The notes under the pieces are model-generated. The model made no database searches. It saw only the letters and a program-made list of their open reading frames with translations, and was not told the origin of the DNA. A stretch of DNA of 64,000 bases, from contig CM066327.1 in assembly GCA_033807775.1 (NCBI GenBank), positions 74,902,795-74,966,794 on the forward strand. The letters are read 5' to 3'. How positions within the stretch are numbered: position 1 is the first letter of the stretch; each line of letters begins with the position of its first letter. Shown here in pieces: positions 56,253 through 64,000 of this stretch. A program made the translations under genes and the position numbers. Source of the stretch: Saussurea involucrata (lineage: Eukaryota > Streptophyta > Magnoliopsida > Asterales > Asteraceae).

Positions 56253-59079
56253 CTATTCAGCGAGTGTTTAGAATGCAAACTCCTAAGTAGTTTGGAGTTC
56301 CTGCATATGAAAAACCCCCAAAAGCCCCTGTTCTTCTCGCATTCATCAAATTCTTGGGCTACAATGCAGATTTAACCAAAATCGGAGACTTCAAAAGAGG
56401 TCATCTGCCACCAGTGTGGAACTTCATGTTCTCCACACTCAACCAAACACTGACCTGCAAGACTGGAAGCCAAGACCAAGCCAGCACTGAAATCCTGTAG
56501 ATCATGTATGGCCTCTATTTCAAAAGGCATTTCGATTATGCCTCCATTATCTATGCAAAACTACTCAACGCAACAAATGTGAAGACGACTACTCTGGCGA
56601 AAGGAGGAGTTGTGGGGCAACACAGAAATCTAAAGCACATCAGATTTCCTAGGCTCATAATCCTCGTGATAAGGGAAGCATTTCAAACCCTTCAATTGGC
56701 TCAACAGGGAAATCCAACTCCTGGATGGGTGATGTCAAAGTTCAAACCTACAATCTCACGTACGTACCCGAATACCAGGAGAATTCATCAAACCATGCTT
56801 TCTCTTATTCACCCCAACATATTTCTATCCAAAACTATAGACATGTTGCCCAACCTCAAGAACCTAAGGTGGGATCCCCAGCATACATAGGTCCTGAGCC
56901 TTCTTTAGAGTCCACTAGTTTGGTATAAGAAGAGGAAGAGGTAAGACCAGAGGTACGAGTACCCACAGAGGGATCTGCCTCTGAAAATGCTATGGAGGAG
57001 GGAGTAAATGACAGAGCATCCCCTCTGGAGGCTATCGCAGAGGAAGTAGGGGAAACTGCAGAGGATGGAACAGATAGTTCGTCCTCCTCTGGCAGTAGTG
57101 AGGAAGAGGAATCTGAGAGTGAGAGCTCAGAGTCTTCTGAAAACCTAGGAGCGGAGGGAAATGTGAGTATAGAAAAAGATGTGCGAGTGAACACACATGT
57201 GCGTTTCCCTAGCCCAACTCCCAGTGCAAACACTCCATCTACCATGGTGATCTAGACCATATGGATATTTAACAAGAGGTGCACACCTCGAACCCCAACC
57301 AATCTAATCCACCAGAGGCAACTCTTCATGCCTCTGGTATGCACGAAACCAGTGAACCACTTTTTGGTAATGATATCCCATCACCCCAGGATATCGATAG
57401 GACCCAAACATACGATTTGTGGCTCATCTTTCTAAGGAGGAACAACTTAGGTCCTTGGGTAATTTTCGTTTTACCCGTAGAGATTGCCTAACTCAGAGGC
57501 AATATGAAAGACTAGTCGCACAAGAATTCGATTGCCTAGATCGCAATGTGAACTCCCACGTTTACTTCAATCTCTCAGATTCTGAGGATGAGAGAGTTGA
57601 AGAAACGAGAGCACCCAGAGATGATTCCCCTCAAAAGGAACATCAAGGACAGGGTGGAAGTCCTCTCAGAGTCAACATCAATACAACTCTAGATGGAGGC
57701 GCCTATGTGCTCCAGGCAGAATTGAATCCATGTGTTAGAGACAATGTCACCCCCACCACTGATAATATCACAAGAGCAGAGCTCAAAAGCTTCTGTGATA
57801 GTATTAGTAACTCCTTGAATGAGTATAAACTTATCAATGCTGCCAAAGAGGAGCTGATCCGGAAGGAGAATGCTTCTCTGAAAGAAGAGCTGAAAGAGAT
57901 ACTAACAAAGCTGGCAACAACAACCCAGAAATTCACTGATTGGGAAAGGACCAGAGCCACGGAGGAAGAGAATTTGAACAAAGAGATCTCTGATTTGAAG
58001 ACAACATTGGCAGAGAATCACAAGGACTCGATCAATAGAACTCTACCAGTGCCCTCTATCATTCTATCAGAGAACAACATTAGAACTCTGACAGATATGA
58101 TCAATAACTCTGTCAAGACTGCCATTAAAGAAGCCACTGTACCAGAAGCCGACGTACCCTTTCCTGCCAGATAACCAATCGACAGAGCCTATATGGGAAC
58201 TTTTAGAAAGATGGTGTTGAGCAAAATGATGTCTGTTTCTTCAAAGTTTGTCATGAAGGCACAAGAAACAGAGAAACATGTCCAAACTACTCTGGACTCT
58301 CACCTGCACTAGAAGAGGTATTCTCATATCTCTATGCTGACAGAGATATCATTCCAATAACCGCTGTACCCATAAACCCATACCTGAACCCCATCAGAGC
58401 TAATAGGTTAACAGATGAAAGGCAAAGGTTTATCAGAACCAAATCACATCTCAACAAGGCCATAAATTTATCTTTTGTTTTCAACAGAATTCTGAAGATA
58501 AAGCAGAGGAAGTTTCCTTATGATAGAATTCTATATCTTCTCTACACAGTGGAGACAGAAGACAAGAAGATAGAAACTTTCAACGACAACGATCTTGTGC
58601 TTCTGAACCCCTATGACCTGCTAACTCTACATGCCTACTGCGTCAACTACAGCGACAAATACAAAGGCGCGAGAACTGCCTTAGTTGAAGTTCAGTATGC
58701 TATGCAAGAGCACATCAACCTCATAACGCAAGTCGATCTTCAACTAGGCATAGAGTTTGAGCTTGAGAAACTGGCGATTGGTCCTCCAAATGAGAGCCTT
58801 GAGGGACTTGCACATCACAAAACTGGAACTCTTGTTGGCAATCCTGCAATATTCATATGCCGACAGAAGGGCATCAAGAAAGCCATAAGAGCAGAAGAAT
58901 CCCATAAGTACTCAAGTGAATCGCTGCAGTATCTCAGAAATATTATTCTAACTCTTCCAAGGGAGAAATGTCCAGAAGACATAATGAAGAGTTACATTAA
59001 TCAGATAGACCTCATATTAGAATTCAGGGACTTAATCAGAAGATTTGATAGAATTCTTAGAGGAAACTATTATGATTAG
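56253..59079 (+). pseudogene. Post-pol ORF2 of Sirevirus B, remainder
   Basis: Continues ORF2 in register after Sirevirus C (the first intact word is QRVFRMQTPK). The N-terminal domain goes on with LPPVWNFMFSTLNQTL, DQASTEIL and IRFPRLIILVIREAF, matching the pattern in A and C. Stops at 56288-56290 and about 56498, a frameshift near 56730, TAA 56926-56928, TAG 57253-57255, and shifts near 57270-57420. A Ser/Glu-rich acidic stretch (57060-57150) and a strong coiled coil (57780-58130) follow. After TAA 58172-58174 the last 255 codons continue in another frame from about 58313 to 59079; whether an intron or a frameshift separates them is unclear. Confidence 0.72.
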
Positions 59080-59217
59080 TATACTAGTTCTTTTGCATTG
59101 TATTGTAATCATCTTGAAAGAATAGTATCAGTTTCACAGAGGATGACTTTCTCCTCTTTGTATTTTGTTTATCTCTATAAATAGCTGAATTTGTATTTTC
59201 AATACTTAGGGGGAGAT
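59080..59217 (+). other. 3' end and polypurine tract of Sirevirus B
   Basis: Short untranslated stretch ending in TTAGGGGGAGAT directly before the LTR at 59218. CTATAAATAG at about 59175-59184 resembles a TATA box but its role is unclear. Confidence 0.8.
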
Positions 59218-60150
59218 TGTTAGTCCCAATTATGTCAAATGTAAAAGTATTGAAAATATCACAAGTCAGAAGACCACCAGAGATCAAGCAGAAGACTTAG
59301 AAGAAATACCAACAGAAGATCATCAGAGTTCGACAGAGCTCTGGCAGAAGTCTTCTTCTGTTCCACCAGAAGAACTGTTCACACTAGAAGACCTTCAGAG
59401 CTCTGGCACAAGAGCTCTGGTGAATGAAGACCTCTGTGAAGCTTAAGTCTAATAGAAATCTCTAAGTGTCAGACACGTGTCCGTACTTTCCACATCAGCC
59501 CTAAAAGGACGGAGACACACTTTCCACGTGTCATTCCAGGGTTTGATAGTACACTGTCTTTCACTTTATTAGGCTATAAATAGAAGGGTAGTGGAGCGCA
59601 TAATTGTAAGCTTTTGGTGAGAATTATTACTAGAATTGTGAGAGCATATCATTGCACATTCTATTCCACTACCTATGTACGAATTGTCACCTGAGAGATT
59701 TCAGAATACACACACAAGTGTTCTTGGTGTTATTCATATTATCAATATACGAGCAACTTATTTAACTATCTTGTTTTCATTTACTGTTCTATATTGTTAT
59801 TGTTATTCTCTCATTGCTTTATATATATATATATATACTACATATATAAGCATATACACCTAATGTCTTAAAGACAACATTTCAAGCACATGGTACCACC
59901 ATTTTATGCAGGAAATTCAAAAAACTCTTAATTACAACATGTATAGCACAATGTACAAGTGATCAAACTTTTCTCCATCTCTTTTCCCCAATCCATTTTG
60001 AATTTGAACCAGTTTGAGTTTTAAATTTATGTACCCAAACCCATCCTATGACCGATTCATTTCCCCCCAAACCTGTGAAGATGCTCGTGTCTCCAAGATG
60101 ACCGATTCTGGGAATCGATTTCTATTTGTACAAAGTTAACATCGATTTGG

Positions 60151-60353
60151 TTTCTCAGGTACGATTTCCGATTTGGGTTAGAACATCTCCATCGATTTCA
60201 CCATCACCATTGATTTCCGATTTGGGTTTCTCAGGTCAATTTTTGTTTGCATGTTAAAACAACTTTGGGTTTCTCATGTACGATTTCCGATTTCGCTTAG
60301 AACATCTTCGTTGATTTCACCATCACCATCGATTTCCGATTTGAGTTTCACAG
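60151..60353 (+). repeat. Direct repeat of about 85 bp inside the Helitron
   Basis: Copies at about 60151-60235 and 60269-60353 share TACGATTTCCGATTT, GATTTCACCATCACCAT and GATTTCCGATTT. Each ends near CTCAGG or CACAG, so a captured intron-exon border may have been duplicated. Confidence 0.65.
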
Positions 60354-63300
60354 TCCAATATTCAGGTACGGGTTGCATTCTCTTAGATAACCCTAGAATT
60401 TCCCCCGTTGATCTGAAAATATGAAATTTTGGTTTGAATCCAGGTAAACTTTTAAATCTGTTTATGAGTTATTGCACCGAACATGTGTCTCGAGTTCTCC
60501 AATGGATTTCTCATCTCCATGTTTGCTCCATTCTCCAACTCTACACGTCAACGTACTCTCTAACAGATTTTCTAAATTCTCACCGACTCGTCGTAACCAA
60601 GTTTGATCTTATTACTTCCATCTTTACTCGATTTTCTCATTGCTATGTCTTCTCCGATGAAACCTCAAGGTACGCTCCAATTAGGGCTTATAATAGATTT
60701 TTCAATTTGGTCTTTTGAAAGTGTTTGACAATATATTTCAACTGGGATTCAAACAATATTCTTCTTCTTTTGTGTTTGACGATAAATTCTAAATTGTTTG
60801 TCAATATATCTGAGTGAAGAACAGATTTTTTTCAGTGTTTTTCTTTTTATGTTTTCCCCTGCTCATATATCTTGATGTTTTTATGTTTCTTAATGGTGTT
60901 TTATGCAACGATATGTTTTTATGTTTCTCCAGTGATCCAATAACTGTACAAATAGATTTCTAATGCTATCAATCTGCCTCTTGTGGTTTGTGATCAGGTT
61001 CAAAAGTTGACACTGTAAGTATTATTATTATTATTCAGAGTAGTTATTGGAGGATACCTCAATTTGTTCTTTGTCGAATTACCTAATATGAGGATGAACA
61101 CAATTAAAAGAAGCGGTAAAGGCTCAAACTATACAATTAAAAGGAGATCTGGTTGTTCTTGGTTTCAAAATTGATTTTGGTTTCACTTTTTCTCAGGTAC
61201 GATTCTGGCTGGAAATGGAAGGGGAGGGGAAATTTATGTTTGAGCACTTTAGGGTAATTTCTAGGTTCTGCGTATTCCTGGTGACATTGTGAAGGTATTT
61301 CTTTGTTTTTCATTGTTTTCTATTTTTTTCCTTACAATTTTTATTTTTAACATTTTTGCTTAAATCCATGGAGATGGTAGCTCCTAATGGTCAGTTATAT
61401 CCTCTTCGTCGTTTATGCGTGATCGATGAACCTATAGAAGGATAAGGTATGTGTTCGATGAATCTTATCGATGGATATCGAATCTAACATACGTACAAAT
61501 GTAACAAGCATATATGTGATCCAGCTGAAAAGAATTGATGGTAATTCCGTAATTTTTCTGTGTGATCCAGCTGAAAAGAATTAACGTGATGCAGGTTGCA
61601 ATGGTGGGATGATGAACAATGTATTCGAGTATATATGCAAGGCCGCTGGAAATCATTGCTTCTTAATTACTCTCGATTCCAATTGAAGACAAACAGAAAG
61701 CAAGTCAAGGAACTTCGATTAACAGGTTTGTTCTCAATTTTCATATATTTTGTTTGATTTTCATTTATTTGGATTTTCATTTGTAGTCTACTAAAAGGTT
61801 TGTAGCCGAAAGCAAATGTTTCATGCCGGTCATTATATGAAGGCTGGGAAGATATAAGTACCAATCCACAACTGCCATTCACAAGTGTTCAAAGTTTCTC
61901 ACTGATTTTCGTTTATAATCCAGTTTAGTTTGATTTCTCACTAATTTTCGTCTTCATCGCACACCCAACAATCACAATTTGGTCGCCGAAAACGAAACCA
62001 AAAGAGCAAAATTGACAAATCATGTTGTTTCATGCTAACCTTTTGAAGATTTGTGTTATAGATGGGTCGAGGACTAATTTTTACTGCAATATTTGTTATA
62101 CTTTTCATCTACAGGTAAGATCTCATCTCCAGGTAATATATTATAGTCTCTTAACCTTTTGAAGATTTTTGTTGGGGTTGAATACCGATTTGAGAGAACA
62201 CTACACATATCAACTTCTTGTAGATGAATCTTCTTTTGAGTAGTATGATCTCTCATTTTTTATTTTTTGTTGATTTTAACTGCATCTTACAAAGTTGTGA
62301 TATATTCTGCAGCTTTAATATGTTTTGACAGTGCTCCATTTGTGTTTTCTGGTTTTTGTTCCATTTGAATCTATTTTTGATAAGTGATGATTTTTGATAT
62401 TTTATCGAATTGTTTTCTCTCTGATTATATGTTATTTGTTACAATTCAAATTTCTTTTGTTGATATAGTTGGAGAACAAGGAAGATGTTTCATAGGTGAG
62501 GATAATGACTTTGGCAATGTAGAATGGTATAATTCTGCATTTTATTTTAATGTTATGATCGTTGTTATTCTGTAATTATAAAGGCAGACCCACGGATGCA
62601 ACTGTAAAGCAACTTTGTGATAGGTGCTCGCTTCGTGTTTATCTGCTTCCAGAGTTTCAGTTTGTCCAAGTGTTTGTTGCAGGAATCTATGTATGGATCT
62701 CCCATTTTCTTGTGATCAATATTTCTTTCCTAATAGTCATTATTGAGATTTTGTAGTAATACTTCACTCCTCGTACATATTTAATTGTTTGACTGCTAAT
62801 TAGACATCATCAGTGGGAGGGAAGTTATACATTTTGTTGAGATTCGTGTGCTAAATAGAGATGCAAGTCATGTCATGATTCTTGTGAGATTGTTGAATAT
62901 TTTTGGAGCATATGCAATGTAACTTCTATAGCAGAGTGAGTGGTTACCACCCAATGCCTATAATTTGGCTTTGATGAGAGGGCAAGAACCATTTTTAGAT
63001 ACAGTGAGTTGAATGTGTCTTGAAGTTGTCTGAATTGAATGTGTCTCCTGCTTTGTTCTCTCTCAAAAAAAATCCCACTTCAATTTTCACCTTGCAAAAC
63101 CTACTCTAGATTTTAGAAATATAACATTTATATGAAACTTTAAGTTTGTATTACCAATGCAAATTACACAAAAATGTGTTAATTATAATGTGACATCAAT
63201 ACAAATATTTCTTTACCTAAGTAAGTTATTTCAACCACCGCCACTTGTAATACATATTTTGTTCACACATCTTTAGGTTCTTTTATTTTAATTTTAATGA

Positions 63301-63432
63301 GAATTTTTGTTAATGCTTCATTAACAAGTTTATAATAAGATATAAATCTCACTACATGCTCGAACACATGATAATACACGACTAACATTTGGATAATAAA
63401 TAAATTTCAACCGATAACGAATCTAAAGTTGA

Positions 63433-63473
63433 CCTTAATTGTATCCCATTGCATCGCATGGATACATGGCTAG
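63433..63473 (+). other. Second, internal Helitron-type 3' terminus
   Basis: TATCCCATTGCATCGCATGGATA forms a hairpin (with one bulged base) followed by CATGGCTAG, resembling the true terminus at 63625-63658. The two ends are 185 bases apart. Confidence 0.6.
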
Positions 63474-63761
63474 AATAAAAGCGTATTGGACTTACTTTTT
63501 TTTAGATTTTATTATTGTTGTGCGGATGATCAACAAAAGGCCACCGTGCCTTTTTATGAGAACGTTGCCCATATTAAAATTTTCTCTAACAAAATCACCA
63601 AAACTTTAAACTTGTTTACATTTTCGACTCCCGTTGCATTGCGCGGGTACACAACTAGTATATATATACACGATCACTCATACTAGAACAACTTTATATA
63701 ATGCTTCGGCTACCTTTGATCTTGCTGTTTATATGAGACAAAGTGAATCTGGGAACCTATA

Positions 63762-64000
63762 GTATGTCCGACTTGTGAAATGGGGAAAATGAAACATGTT
63801 TCTCACAAGTCTAAAACTCTATCCAATTGCAACAACGTTCTAGAGCTTATTCATATGGATCTTTGTGGCCCAATAAGGACTCAATCAATGGGTGGAAAGA
63901 AATACATCTTGGTTATGATTGATGAGTACTCGCGTTATACATGGTTGGAATTTCTTTGTCTCAAATCTGAAGCACCAGAGATGATAATCAAATTCATAAA
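63762..64000 (+). pseudogene. pol: Copia D pol: integrase zinc-finger end and catalytic core start
   Basis: After the target duplication the D frame resumes with VCPTCEMGKMKH (end of the HHCC zinc finger), then LIHMDLCGPIRTQSM with the first catalytic Asp, and KYILVMIDEYSRYTWLEF. The frame stays open to the window end. It is the continuation of 29464-29970, separated by 33.8 kb of inserted DNA. Confidence 0.92.

Larger units (their letters stand above)
59836..63658 (+). mobile_element. Helitron H, non-autonomous
   Basis: The 3' end has the Helitron signature: a hairpin CCCG-TTGCATTG-CGCGGG, then TACACAACTAG ending in CTAG, next to T in a TA-rich target, with no target duplication. The 5' end is placed near TACTACATATATAAGCATA, which resembles plant Helitron starts; a clear TC is not visible, so the start is approximate. 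There is no Rep/helicase. The interior has scattered GT/AG splice-like signals and short open frames (for example around 62460-62690) that may be captured gene pieces, but I cannot identify any donor gene. Confidence 0.72.
29976..63761 (+). mobile_element. Sirevirus B, full length but broken and multiply interrupted
   Basis: LTRs at 29976-30688 and 59218-63761 (the latter split by a Helitron) are flanked by GTACG/GTATG. Own parts: gag 30979-34278, protease to integrase 34285-34985 and 39155 on, reverse transcriptase and RNase H to 41892, several PPTs at 42101-42187, ORF2 at 42922-43251 and 56253-59079. It is interrupted by array G in the integrase, by Sirevirus C in ORF2 and by Helitron H in the 3' LTR. 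Words with CAGAG/CTCTG recur in its LTR, linkers and ORF2. Confidence 0.92.
59218..63761 (+). repeat. 3' LTR of Sirevirus B, interrupted by Helitron H
   Basis: Left piece 59218 to about 59835 and right piece 63659-63761 together match the 5' LTR; the break lies in the TA microsatellite. The terminal CA is now TA (63760-63761), followed by the target duplication GTATG (63762-63766) and element D. Confidence 0.92.
8786..64000 (+). mobile_element. Host Ty1/copia (Sirevirus-like) element D, split by nested insertions
   Basis: D is the oldest recognisable layer. Its pieces are 8786-9335 and 28004-29449 (gag), 29464-29975 (protease, GAG pre-integrase) and 63762-64000 (integrase). Everything between is inserted DNA. 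The E insertion is flanked by AATAA/AAGAA and the B insertion by GTACG/GTATG, and removing each insert with one flank copy leaves the D reading frame in register. The 5' LTR and first part of gag must lie left of the window and the remainder of pol to the right. Confidence 0.85.

Noticed and set aside
22448..59079. Calling ORF2 an envelope gene
   Set aside because: No signal peptide, hydrophobic fusion segment or membrane anchor is visible in A, B or C; acidic coiled-coil and basic clusters point elsewhere.
61465..62756. 60-70 codon frames in the Helitron taken as host genes
   Set aside because: Too short, AT-rich and without recognised domains; kept only as possible captured fragments.
1..64000. 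CRISPR arrays, bacterial operons, ribosome-binding sites, tRNA or rRNA genes
   Set aside because: The regular 32-bp repeat is an LTR minisatellite without spacers, and TGGTATCAGAGC sites are primer-binding sites rather than tRNA genes. The sequence is eukaryotic plant repeat DNA.

Overview
The window is a plant, probably eudicot, heterochromatin-like block built almost entirely of nested transposable elements. I see no ordinary host gene, no rRNA or tRNA gene and no CRISPR array. Plant origin is supported by Ty1/copia elements of Sirevirus type (initiator-tRNA-Met primer sites TGGTATCAGAGC, several polypurine tracts, long coiled-coil gag, a large extra ORF after pol), Ty3/gypsy gag-only and Tat-lineage derivatives, a hAT MITE and a Helitron. 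The extra-ORF type recalls what I know from Asteraceae genomes, but that is only a weak guess at family.

The whole window can be read as one old copia element, called D here, split by successive insertions. D is seen at 8786-9335 and 28004-29449 (gag), 29464-29975 (protease and GAG pre-integrase) and 63762-64000 (integrase). Three groups of elements interrupt it: (1) a Ty3/gypsy gag-only cluster, 1-8785, with two direct tandem units and an inverted copy; (2) element E, 9336-27998, minus strand, non-coding, with 380-bp LTRs. E carries a hAT MITE (11832-12257) and a 5'-truncated Sirevirus A (13548-26163), and A is itself split by F, a Tat-type Ty3 deletion derivative (14850-20071); (3) Sirevirus B, 29976-63761. 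B is interrupted in integrase by G, a three-LTR array of a small non-coding minus-strand element (34986-39154), in its post-pol ORF by Sirevirus C (43252-56252), and in its 3' LTR by Helitron H (about 59836-63658). Target-site duplications are readable for E, F, B, G, C and the MITE, so the order of events is well supported.

The most interesting biology is in the three Sireviruses A, B and C. Each has a large post-pol ORF (called ORF2). Its start is preceded not by continuous reading from pol but by a private TATA box and leader, with a candidate leader intron in A and C and a candidate in-phase coding intron in C. The ORF2 proteins share an N-terminal and a C-terminal domain, show no obvious signal peptide or membrane segment, and in A and C carry basic clusters like nuclear localisation signals. 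In parallel each element is crowded with its own short symmetric motif (TCCGGA in A, CAGAG/CTCTG in B, TCAGCG/CGCTGA in C). The hypothesis offered is a nuclear, element-encoded factor that recognises its own element's motif, comparable in logic to the VANC/VANDAL anti-silencing system. E and G code for nothing recognisable but share the Sirevirus PPT-attachment sequence, so they look like parasites of that machinery.

Almost every coding region is broken by stops or frameshifts. The main exception is the 411-codon Ty3 gag at 2856-4091. Boundaries of LTRs and target-site duplications were read directly; homology assignments rest on recognised motifs, not on searches.
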